Shown here: one piece after another, positions 30,550 to 41,032 of the stretch
Position numbering within the stretch: position 1 is the stretch's first letter
How the letters are laid out: the number at the start of each line of letters is the position of its first letter
DNA from: Thelephora terrestris
Taxonomy: Eukaryota; Basidiomycota; Agaricomycetes; Thelephorales; Thelephoraceae
DNA: 64,000 nt
NCBI GenBank assembly: GCA_015956445.1
Contig: WIUZ02000004.1
Span: 1,364,001 to 1,428,000 of the forward strand
Direction: 5' to 3'
Program-made: the position numbers and the translations under genes
Notes under the pieces: model-generated
Databases searched by the model: none
Seen by the model: the letters and a program-made list of their open reading frames with translations, nothing else
What the model was told of the DNA's origin: nothing

Positions 30550-33500
30550 ATGTCGAGAACGAGTAGAAACATCAGAGTATTTCTCGTGCTGCTATTTATT
30601 CTAGCAGTATGCATGCATAACAGTCACGTCACTGCCTTCGGTGCAGGAAATATCCCTAGGTGAATATTTGCTGATTCTCTGGATCTTATCGCAGCGCTCT
30701 GATAGCGACCTAGCTTCGCCTATCTTGAAGGCAGGGCATTCAGACACGGCGACATCGTGCGTAGTCTTTCCGTTTGCTGTCTGATCTCTTCTTTACTATT
30801 ACGTCTGAATAGGAAGATACCCTCGGCAAACTCTTCAAGAAGGGGGGTGGTGGGCTTGGGGTCATTGGGAGCCTGATTGGAAAAGGTGGATCAAAGTTTA
30901 ATAACCTCGATGTTAAACGCGTGTACTTCGGGTTGGTTTCGTCCCCGTGCTTTCCGTGCTCCCTTGCTAACATCCTGGGCAGTAATTGGCTTCGAGATTA
31001 CAGCCAGGTCTGGCCAAGAAATCCTCACCTAGCTGATCGTGGCTCATCAGTTGACCTAGGCTGTGGATATCGCCGGTCTCAAGAAGTTGCAACTCCAGGT
31101 TCGTAGATCCTTAAACAATATGCTTGCGACTAATTTTCTTGTCAGAGCATCATCAACTTGTGCATCGCACTTGGTTTCCTTGCCCACGGCTATGCAACGG
31201 GTGAATTTGAGGTTACAATCGACCGCCTCGGATGTTATCTCCCGGTCCGTTTTTGCCACTCAGGCCGTACACATACTCACGCTCGTTTCGGTGCAGACAG
31301 AGCACATAGATAATCCCAAGGGCTACGGGGAAGGTGACGATGCGCGAAAATATGATGCGCGCCTCCGCGGAGTAAGTACTGGCCAATTTTTTCTGCTCCA
31401 TTTTTTCTGATTCCTATATCTACAGCCTGTTGATGTATGTAACGCTCTGGCATATACCCTTGCCGGGTTCCTAACGCAACCTCAGCCCAGAGAATTGGAA
31501 ATCGATCTTCGGACTGGAATGAAGAATTACATTGCTAATGGTCAGTCCTGCAAGTTTGCCTATATCTCTGCTCTCACACGTAATCCTTGCAGAGGATGGT
31601 GGGTGGGATACAAGTAGAGCCCTCGTTCGCAAAACCCTGGCGGAGTGTATTCGGCGCGGTCGGGCTCAACGTGCCAATGGCCAAAAAGCCGACGAGTACG
31701 AGGCATACAGACTTCTCGGCCAGGCTGTAAGTGTTCAAAGCGTCTCCCGCAAGCGTATGAAGTCACATTTCCGTTCCTTAGTTACACACCTTGGAAGATT
31801 TCCCTGCCCACTCAAACTTCTGCGAACTTGCCCTCTGGTCGATGGGCTATACCGACGTTTTTCTTCACGTTGGAGATCAGGTGAGGATTCAAGCCCCAGG
31901 TGGAAAATGGGTCGCCCCATTAGTCACAGGTTTGAACAATAATCTGTCTCCACCGGACCGCTATACTCACGAGACCTCCAGGAACATTTGGATCTAGGTA
32001 ATTGATTGGTGTGCCACAAATCAAAACTCGGCCTGACCATTCAACCCAGCGATTTCATCCACAGTCTCTTGGGGGAGGCTACGGACCACATCGTGAGCTC
32101 ACCATATCTGTCGAGGGTAGGACTCTTAACATTCTCCCCATCAGAGTCAAGCGTCTGTCACAGATCTGAATGCAGAGCTAGACAATGCGAAGAGGAAAAT
32201 GTCAGGCGGTGCTCGCGGCCCAGGAGATAATACCCAGTCTACCTTTTCAACCCTACAAGACCTGCTCTCTGCAATCCCGTCAGGCGGTGGATCAGATATG
32301 AGGAGCGATCTTCAAGCGATGGAAAGGATTCGCGCTGAGGGCGGCTCCATGAACGGTAAACCACCTGAGGAGCTCAGCCCACAGGAGTTGCACGCGAAGT
32401 TGTGGGCAGTCCTAGTTATTCGGGACAGGAGTATGTCTTGACGACCCTCTTCGCTCCTGACGCATGACTGATACCTCTCTGTGCCCCCAGTCATGAAGAA
32501 GATTGAAAAGACAATTGGTATGCGTCATTTTTCGCAGAAGCCACCGACAGAGGATTAACAGCGCCGCAGAGCGGATCCCGGGTCTTGGCCCCTTGATTGA
32601 GAAACTGACGGAAACTATATCCGGTATGATAAAAAACCACTCACACGGGCGTTGGGTTAACAGATTTCCGCCACTACAGTATTTGTATTCACGACCTTAG
32701 AGGTAAGCACCGTGGTACCGCAGGCGATGATGGGCGGATGGGTTAACATTTTTCATCGCAAAGCCAATACTAAAACCGCTGATGAAAACGGCCACAACCG
32801 GCCTCATGGCAGCCTCTGGTGAAGTAATCGACAATCATGATCAGTACGAGGTTAGTTATAGGCGATCATTCGATGGAATGTAGTAACCCTTATTCGCTAT
32901 TTTCTCAGGTTTTCAATATTCCCACCGCGGTAAGCGCTTCTTGAGGGAGGTCATAATCTGATAAACGCTCATGGGCTCGTACAGTCGGATCCTACCCATT
33001 CCTTCTTGAGCAAAGATCACTTCGTGAGTGCCTGCAATGTTTCCTGTCTGGATCGCAAGTTGATGGCGCTCCCTCAGAACTTGATACTGAATGAGCCTGC
33101 TGGATCCATAGCCAAGATCATCGTGGTACGAGATTGTTTTCAATGGAGGGGGCCAACACACGGCTAATATAACACTCAGACACACACCGTAACCCTGGTT
33201 GTTAGGGCTTGGGATGACTCAAACATGAACGTTCACAATGTAACCGAAGAAATCTTGGAGGCATTGTGAGACCCGTATTCATTTCCTGCCTTGCAGGGAC
33301 CTAAATGTTGCGCAGCTTCCATCCAGACTTCCACAACACCAGATCTCAGGTGCAACGAGAGATGATGAAATACATGTATACCTGGATAAATGGGTTAGGT
33401 GAAAGCAGGAAAAGGTCCACGCTCGAACGGTTGCGCAAGGAGGCTGTGAGAGATCATAGGAATATCCGGCTCGCGGGCGAAGGTGGAACGGGCGGTGCAG

Positions 33501-34159
33501 AGGGCAGCGCTGGGCAGAATTATGGACACCAGGCCCAAGCTTCCATACAAGGCTATGTTCAAAACCTTACGGGTGTCGGGGGCGGTCGGCCATCAGGTTC
33601 GCTCTCATCATTCGCTCCGAGCTACGGTGGTGGCGGAAGTGGAGGATTTCCCAATATTCCCAATATTCCCGGAATCCCGAGTCAATTGCCCAACCTTTTC
33701 GGTGGTTCTGGGTTTGGAAACCGAGATGTCCCCGAAGAAGCACTTCCTCAGCCCAGCCCTTATGCGTCATCTTACGCCCCTGCCCAACCTCTATATGACG
33801 GTGGAGGGTATCGGCCTGGTCCACCGGAGCCCATTTTAGACCAACCTTCGACCTACGGGTCACCTTATGCACCGTCCTATGCGCCCGGCTATCCTGGCCC
33901 CCCTGGAGGAGGTTACCCACCTTCCTACGATCAACCTCCCCCACAGTTCGAGCAGTTTGGGTTTAGCGGCGGAACCGGCGGATACAGCGAAGGCGAGGGC
34001 GGTTTCAGCGGTGGTTTTGGACACGGTTGGCCTTCGGAACCGCAACCACAACAACAGAACGAGGGAGGGGGCCCAGGAGAGTGGCAGGGCGACCGGCCGT
34101 ATGGGTTTTCTGGAGTTGGCCCCGGATTCCCTGACGCTGAGCGAAGATTCGGATTCTGA
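30550..34159 (+). CDS. het-c: Het-C heterokaryon-incompatibility-type protein
   Basis: I trace about 22 introns from ATG 30550 to the stop at 34157-34159. A signal peptide (IRVFLVLLFILAVC) leads to AFGAGNIPSFAYLEGRAFRH, the start of the Het-C domain, then GDIEDTL, VYFGNWLRDYSQAVDI, RGPVDPRELEIDLRTGMKNY, LGQALHTLEDFPAHSNFCEL and DFIHSLLGEATDHI. The C-terminal quarter is a Gly/Pro/Tyr-rich tail. In Neurospora and Podospora het-c alleles control vegetative incompatibility, and recent work on the wider Het-C/HET-C-like family links it to membrane-active effectors. Whether this copy has an allorecognition role is unknown. A 9-nt exon (CCTGTTGAT, 31426-31434) supplies P-V-D of the conserved RGPVDPRE. 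Confidence 0.9.
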
Positions 34160-34521
34160 GCCATGATCGGGGAGGATGATGGGAAAACGAAGGTGATCGT
34201 GTGGTAGCGAAATGGGTTGGCTACTGATTGATATGTACTTGTATTCAGAGGGAACACGGGTTACTGCTCGGATTAAATCATCAACATCTTGCGCAAAGCT
34301 TCGGGAAACTGGAAGGTAGATTGATAAGAGTGTGGAGGTCGCGAATATAAGAAGCCAAGAGAGGTATGGTACATATTGGGAGGGGAGGGTTGGACATATA
34401 CAAGCACACGATGATATAACAAGATCGAAAGCGGGGGTTGTTTTCATTATACTAGGAAATGAGGGGGTGGCAAGGCTGTCAAAGTTGCAAGCAAAGGGAC
34501 GACGTGCGACAGGGGGCGAGA
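34160..34521. other. Convergent intergenic region
   Basis: 3' flanks of het-c and of the conserved unknown gene. No gene is supported. Confidence 0.4.
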
Positions 34522-35127
34522 TCATTTAGAACGCTTCACGATTGTCATGAGTCCTGGGACACTTATGGCCTGATCAAGGGCAACGGGTCTCCCAGGGTCA
34601 CGCCTATCGGACCGAGTGGCGTTGGCGGAGTATTGGATCTGGCGAAGAGTCAGGGGAACACATTGTAAAGTCGTTGTTGGTTGGAGGATCTGACCTGGAC
34701 TTTGTACGGACCGTCCTCGCCGGTCTTTTGAGGAGTAATGGAAACGTTCCAGCTGTTTATAATGGTCATGGACTAGATTTGGAGGGTAATACCGAGTCAC
34801 GGCGTACTGTTCATCGACCAGGACGTTGGCGCCGATTTTCCGTGCTTGCTCGAGGAGGGTGGAACGACATGCGCGCAGGAGCTTGGGGACGTCGACGCCA
34901 GATGCGCAGATGAACTCATCATCGCGGTTCATGGGTATCTTGGTAGCGGACATCGCCCCAGGTAGAGAAGGATGGGTGATAGGTGCAGGTCCTGAAGAAG
35001 ATGAGATCGGCTTGCCATGTCTTAGCCTACGTATCCGAATGAGAGCTTGTGAGATATTGTAGAGAGAAAGGCGGGCGGTGGATATCCTTGGTGAAGGAGG
35101 AGGGGAGGAAGGAGATCTTGTAGACAT
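34522..35127 (-). CDS. Conserved fungal protein of unknown function
   Basis: Spliced exons 35127-34808, 34752-34695 and 34638-34522 give 164 residues. An unspliced 201-codon frame runs through both introns because 55 + 56 nt is a multiple of three, but it replaces the middle exon by a wrong frame. Splicing yields HWNVSITPQKTGEDGPYKVQ followed by IQYSANATRSDRRDPGRPV and ALDQAISVPGLMTIV, which I recall as a shared C-terminal signature of small Agaricomycete proteins. The N-terminus is Ser/Pro-rich; the middle (DVPKLLRACRSTLLEQARKI, GANVLVDE) could form a small alpha/beta fold. No function is known to me. Confidence 0.7.
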   Translation of the reverse strand: MSTRSPSSPPPSPRISTARLSLYNISQALIRIRRLRHGKPISSSSGPAPITHPSLPGAMSATKIPMNRDDEFICASGVDVPKLLRACRSTLLEQARKIGANVLVDEQYAVTRYYPPNLVHDHYKQLERFHYSSKDRRGRSVQSPGQILQPTTTLQCVPLTLRQIQYSANATRSDRRDPGRPVALDQAISVPGLMTIVKRSK

Positions 35128-35402
35128 TTAGGAAAGGTATGAAGATAGGGTCAAGCGCTAACATAACCTCATATTTATCTGGCGGCACCAGCACACCCGC
35201 AAAACACGACGGAAGCGCATGTCCGGAATTGGATGAAAGCGGAAACCCCCGAGCTTACATAATATTTGCTATATTTTTTTCTGCCAAGGTTCCTTCCTAT
35301 TTCGTTCAACATCCAGGCAGGTTGTGTGGTGTTTGCGAGAGAGATCGTCTGGTCACTCTCCGCCCATCCGTTTCCTCCTCCTCCTCTCTCTCTCTTTCCT
35401 TA

Positions 35403-38193
35403 ATGACTGCTCCCACGATGGCAGACCTAAACATGCCCGCCACTCACAGCACCGAACCCCATCCTTATCTTCATGAACCAGTTTTGTACATCTCCGGATT
35501 GCCTTCCTACGTTACAGACGACGAGATTGCCCTCGTCTTTCAGCCATGCGCAAAGTTTCGCCTCAAGATCAACAGAGAGGATCCTCACCAAGAGCTCTGC
35601 GGGACCATCGAGTTCCAGTATTTGGATCGAGGTCATTTCCGTTCCATCCGTTTCAGATCTTCACACAAATCAACTGGCTAACTCTAAACCCCCTGCAGCC
35701 GAGAAAGCCCTTGCGTGTCTTCATTCCAAGCCTTTCCCTAGTCTTAACCCTCCTGCGAACATCGTGCTGTCGCCATATCCCCCAACCGATCCCCCGACAC
35801 CCTTACCGCCCGCCTCTGCTACCCCCCGTCTCGTCAAATTCCTCCCGACTTACTATACCGACTTCCAGCTTTACGATGTCTTCAGGCCATTTGGTGCGCT
35901 AGCAGCAGTCAAAACACGTGTTTCGTTCGCGCAGGAGACTGCCATGATTGAGTTTTGGCGCGAGGACGACGCGCGCAAAGCGGAGGACGGCATGTATTGT
36001 GCCCAGATCGACGGCCACAGTATCGCAATCCAGAGCTATCAACCTCGGAGAACAAGTGGTTCCATCAGCGATTTCGGTCTCGGTGCCTCACCGTTTGTCA
36101 CTTCCGGGTACCCCTACCCCGTGAACCAGGTATTTTCATTCCCGCAAGCATGCCCACCTGAATCTCATGGTCCTCGTCAAGTATTCACCTCCGCGAGCAA
36201 ACTTTCACACCGTACGGGCAAGTTTTGTTCACGGTCCTGGTCAGCAAGTCCAACTTGCACCCTTGAGTGGTCCTGGCTCGAACAGTCACAGCGGGCTGAT
36301 CGACCCTTGTAATCTCTTCATCAAGGTTTGGGCTGTCGCACTTCCCACCTCTAATGGTGCAATTGATGCGCATTTCACGTCAGAACCTTGACACCTCCAT
36401 CACCTCAAATGCGCTCTTTACCCACTTCCGTCCGGTGAGTCCCTATCAATGTGAAATTAGGCCGATCCTTATTTCTTCTGGATAGTACGGACATATCGTC
36501 AGGTAGGCTTCTGTGCGTGGTGCAGACTCACAATCTAAACACCGACTAGCGCCCGAGTGATGCGGAATGAGGCAGGCGACAGTCGAGGGTTTGGATTCGT
36601 TTCATACCAAACCCCCGATCAAGCTTCCGCTGCGATGCACGGGATGAATGGCGCTGTCTTGGAGAAGAAAACGATCATCGTCAGACTACATGAGCCGAAA
36701 CAGTTACGCCAGGAGAAATTGGCCGCTCGGTTCAGCGGACACAACGGTCACCCGCGGAGCGCGAGTGGCGCCACTAGCCCAAACTTGAGTGAGTGTGGCG
36801 ACAGTTACGTTGGATGGCCGAGCCCCAGCTCCCACCCTGCAATTCTTGGATCCCCAACCTCCTCACTCATCGACAGAGCTCCGGAAAGGCAAAGACGCGG
36901 ATCTGGGAGCTACTATCAGGTTATTCCCTCCTTCATCGCTGCTTGTTAACCTCCTTAAGCTGACGTACACCTCAGGCTGCGTTGTCGGGTAGTCTGAATG
37001 TTCCGCTTCAGTACGACAGCTTATCAGCATTATCCCCGGTCGTTCGTAAGGAGGTCCTTTCTGGGGAGCTCACAAGGCGGATCAAAAGCATGGGTGCAAT
37101 TCGTAACGACGAGGTTGAGCCAATCGTGGACTCAATTGTCAGCTTGTCCCTCAGCGATGTCGTTTCCGTCATACAGGATCCTACCAAACTTGCGGACCGC
37201 GTGCGAGCAACTAAACCACTCTCCTCGCCGTCACCAGCCCCTTCGCAAGATTCCCGCCTCTTGGATCCCGTAACAAGTGCGGCCATTGCTTCTGCCCCAG
37301 AGCACCCCTCGACTCCAGTCTCTATCCCAGGATCCGCCGCAACGCCTCCACGAACTTCTTCCCCTTCTGGATCGTTGCACCTTACCTCGGAGCGCGAACG
37401 CATGGTCCAAGCTATCAGCAGGTTGGAGAAATCGCAGATTGCGGAATTGACCGACCTGCTGATGAGTCTTCCCAAACGAGAACGTGCTCTTTGCTTGTTC
37501 AACACCGAGGTGCTGAGGGCAAAGATTGCCGATGCAAAGATCGTCCTTGAAGCCGCCGAGGAGGAAGAGTCGGTTCCTGCTCCTGCACCTATTCCTGTAA
37601 CTCCTCAGAAGAAGGTTACACTCGTCGAAGTCAGCACCCCTGAAACTCCTGATCTGTCGTCTCGAGGACCATCTGTTGCTGCGTCTCCCGCCCCTCAAAC
37701 GCCAGGCACAAGCACCTCCAGCCACAGTTTCGATGCTCTTTCCAAAATGCCATTCATGAAGATTCACGACCTCATCAACTCGGGCGCCAATCTCCCTTCA
37801 CTGAGCGTTAGCCCGGAGCTGATAGAGGAGACCAACCAATGGGTTGCTTCTATTTCCGCCCACTCGCTCCCAACGTTCAAAGAGCAAGCTGGCCGCAAAT
37901 GGTAGGAACCACGCAGCCATAACAGTTGACCTTGATTTTAACTCACCCGATACTTTACTAGGCTCGCTTCCCTCAAGGCGAATGGCATCAAGAAAGGAGT
38001 GAGTCCCTATCAGCCTTGCAGTACCCCTAAATCTCAACCTATCCTCGTGTAGATCAAGGTCGTCAGTCACTACATGACACAAATCGACGAAGAGGAAACC
38101 AGGGCCTTGGCTCACGTCTCTTGTTTGTACCCCATCGTGGCGAAGCACAGGGCGTTACAGATCGGAGCAGAAAACAACCTTCCCATCGCCTAA
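35403..38193 (+). CDS. RRM4: Rrm4-like RNA-binding protein (3 RRM + MLLE)
   Basis: About nine exons give roughly 775 residues, close to the 792 of Ustilago maydis Rrm4. RRM1 begins VLYISGLPSYVTDDEI, RRM2 is LVKFLPTYYTDFQLYDVFRP with AMIEFWREDDARKA, and RRM3 is NLFIKNLDTSITSNALFTHF with GFGFVSYQTPDQASAAM. The C-terminal half has MLLE-like helices: VVRKEVLSGELTRRI, then RMVQAISRLEKSQIAELTDL with KRERALCLFNTEVL, and a last helical block before KWLASLKANGIKKGI. Rrm4 carries mRNAs on early endosomes along microtubules, docking through MLLE to PAM2-like motifs of Upa1. The gene predicts endosome-coupled mRNA transport here. RRM2 lacks aromatic RNP residues typical of strong binders. Confidence 0.85.
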
Positions 38194-38654
38194 AGTGCGC
38201 TACATCCCAAAATACACCAACAGGACTCACATAGGTACTATCAGGAACCTCGCGTAGTTGACCCACGCGTTACCATCTCGCTGCTCTTCATTTTTGGTTC
38301 TTTTCTTCACCTATTATAACGGCGTTTAAATATTCCCTTCCACATTTGCGCACCCCTCACACAGCTATAGGGTCCGAGTTCTCTTCCCCTTATACCTAAT
38401 GTCTTTTACGTTTCCTCGGAAAACCTCCGTTCACCTTCACGAGCTTGTAATGACCCTGTCGCACTTTTCTGTACCTCAAAACAGCCGACCATCGTGGGTG
38501 ACGACGCGTTCACGCGTTCGATCACGTGGCGATGGCGGACGCGCCGTCGGCGTGTTCGTTGAGCTTTTTAAGTTACTGCTTCCGTAACAGGGCTTTGACT
38601 CTAACTTTCGACCATCATCCCCGCCACCTTGAATACCTGACCCTCTCGTTTCAA
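38194..38654. promoter_or_regulatory. Region between RRM4-like gene and MAD3
   Basis: About 460 bp with both genes on the plus strand. It contains ATCACGTGGCG at 38521-38531 (E-box-like CACGTG) upstream of MAD3. No gene is supported. Confidence 0.4.
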
Positions 38655-40261
38655 ATGTCCAAATTTGATGCAGCGGGAAACGAGGTTGATGTGTTCAGTG
38701 ACGCTCCGGCAATTGTCGATTGCGATGTGCTGGAAGCCGCCAAAGAGAACATTCAGCCACTTGCTTCTGGCCGCCGCGTAACTGCATTGTCTGCGATCCT
38801 GAAGACCCCACACGCTCAGCGAGAGGCCAAACTTGCAGAGGCGAGAAAGCGGCATCGGATGAATGTACAGATCGCTTTGGACGACGAGGATGACGATCCG
38901 CTGGAGGCTTATTGTCGATTCGTCTATTGGACTTTGGAAAACTACCCTCAAGGCCCCAGCGCAGATAGTTGTTTGCTGGAACTCCTCGAGGAGGCCACTC
39001 GTGTCTTGAAAGACGATCGAGATGGTATCTGGAGGTCGGAACTGAAGTATCTCAAGTTGTGGGTCCTCTATGCAAGCTATGTCGAGAAACCCTCCATGAT
39101 CTTCAAGTTCTTGCTGGCGAACGAGATCGGAACCGGACATGCGTTGGTGTACGAGGAGTACGCCGGGGTTTTGGAACGTATGGGCAAGTAAGTCTACCAG
39201 GCCGCCTGTCACTCCGAGAACAAACTCACGATCGGATCGTGCGTAGGACGAGCGAGGCGGACGAAATATTCCTCCTTGGTATCAACAGACAGTCAGAGCC
39301 ACTCGAGCGTCTCAAGGCTAAACATACAGAATTTCAGAAGCGGTTGATGATATCCCTCGCCGCACCTCCACCAGAAGAAACCTCAACACCTGCCGTAACC
39401 AAACGTCCAGCGTTGGCCCCTTCAAAATCATCTCACAAGTACAAGGCAGGATCAATATCTGGCGGACTTCCCGTGACTTCTTCCGCTCCTATTCAATCTC
39501 GACCGAACGCTCGGCCACAGGTTTTCGTGGATCCAGACGGTTCGGAGGGTCGGGCTGTTCATGTCGAGGAAGCCATTGCCTTCCCGGATATCGGGACTCG
39601 CAAGGCCCGCGTGAAGGAGAATGTCAGGGAGGTGAGCAAGATGGCCGGGACGACACTCAAGCAAGCGGGAAAGTCCAAGCGCATCGCCTCATCGGGGGCC
39701 GCACCAAAGTTCGTCCCTTTCCGCGACCCAGAGGTAGACGGAAACGCGAACGGGAATGGGTCCATGCCCCCTCCACCAGTTCCCGCCAACCCATCGAGAA
39801 GGTCTCAGGATGGTGCGGTTCCCCCGACACCATCACGACGTGCTGCATTTGTGCCGTTTAAGGACTCCGACGGGGAAGTCCAGGATCAGAGTCCCTCGAG
39901 GAAAGGAGGATTTACGCCGTTTAGGGATGCTGGGCCAGAAGCTCAGCAGACACCTTCGCGGCGAGCCGCTTTTGTGCCATTTCAAGATGGGGATGGGGAA
40001 GTCCCCGTGCCGTCCACGCCGAAGTTTACACCATATCGAGATGAGGTGATGTCTGTTAATCTTCGTATCTCCACGGCTCACCTCACCCTGTTTTACCAGG
40101 CCCCATTGACACCATCTTCTTCGAGGGGCCCCAGCCTCCAAGATTCAGTCATGAAGCCCAAATGGACCGCCGACTGTGGAGTTCCGATGTCTTCAGAAGC
40201 CGAGGTACTTAGAAAGGACCCATTCAAGAACTACGACGACGCTATCAAGCCAGACGACTAA
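38655..40261 (+). CDS. MAD3: Spindle checkpoint protein Mad3 (BubR1-like, no kinase)
   Basis: Exons 38655-39187, 39247-40045 and 40100-40261 give 497 residues. KEN box 1 is at residues 30-32 (AAKENIQP). The TPR-like Bub1/Mad3 homology domain follows (DPLEAYCRFVYWTLENYP, LWVLYASYVEKPSMIFKFL, YEEYAGVLERMGK, IFLLGINRQSEPLERL). KEN box 2 lies at 39614-39622 (VKENVREV). No kinase domain follows, so this is Mad3 rather than Bub1. Mad3 with Mad2 and Bub3 blocks Cdc20-APC/C until kinetochores attach. After KEN2 come five hexamers FVPFRD, FVPFKD, FTPFRD, FVPFQD, FTPYRD resembling ABBA motifs. The start at 38655 puts KEN1 at its usual distance from the N-terminus. Confidence 0.93.
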
Positions 40262-41032
40262 CCTCACGTCAGCACTGGGAGCTTTCTTGGTCCCATGACC
40301 ATAGGGTTTCATCTCGGACGCTCCGACCACGCCGTAGGGGCCCCCTTTCTTCCACTCTCTACTCACCACTCTCCGCATGCACTCTTCTTATCTGCACCTA
40401 GGTAGCGTTTAATTTGGCGGCGTTTCCTTGCTTGTGTGTACCATAATCTTACGCTTAACCTCGATATCTTACCCACCCGCGATGAAAGACGGTCGAAATT
40501 GATGATCGACTGCAAGACGCGCTAGAGTTCTATCCGTGTACCATTGAAACCGAGATCGCCGCATTGGATCCGGTGTGGACTTATCCCATGAAACGCCAAG
40601 CGTAGACCACAACCAATGGGGAGGTAGCGGTGAAAATGCTCGCCTTCACAGCCTCGCGTGAGGAGAACACATGCACGCCAAGAGCTGACTGTCAATCCAC
40701 CCTAACTATCCTATAACCAATTAATAACATACCATATACAGAAGCCCTAGTTACAGAAGCGGCACAAAGAGCAGAAGCTTAGATGCCAAGTCCACGAGGT
40801 TAAGTGAAGGACGGTAGTCATCGTGCATCATGAGTGAACTCGTACACGGAGGGAAAACAGAAAAGGGGGAGGTGCAAAGAGAGCGCAATACAAAGCGTAA
40901 GGAGTGATTAGGGGCAGGATGGACATCATGCCTGGGTGTAGAAAAGGTCCGGAATAGATAGAAATAAATCGTCCAGATTGGAAAAAATGTTTGGAATATT
41001 GAGGACTCGAGGCTGGTGGGTGGGTTTCACAG
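40262..41032. other. Convergent intergenic region (0.8 kb)
   Basis: 3' flanks of MAD3 and of the mucin-like membrane protein gene. Short frames only, with no recognisable gene or repeat. Confidence 0.4.

Noticed and set aside
34522-35127. Intronless 201-codon reading of the conserved unknown gene
   Set aside because: The middle part is better explained as a 58-nt exon in another frame flanked by two proper introns; the spliced form has the more conserved-looking text.
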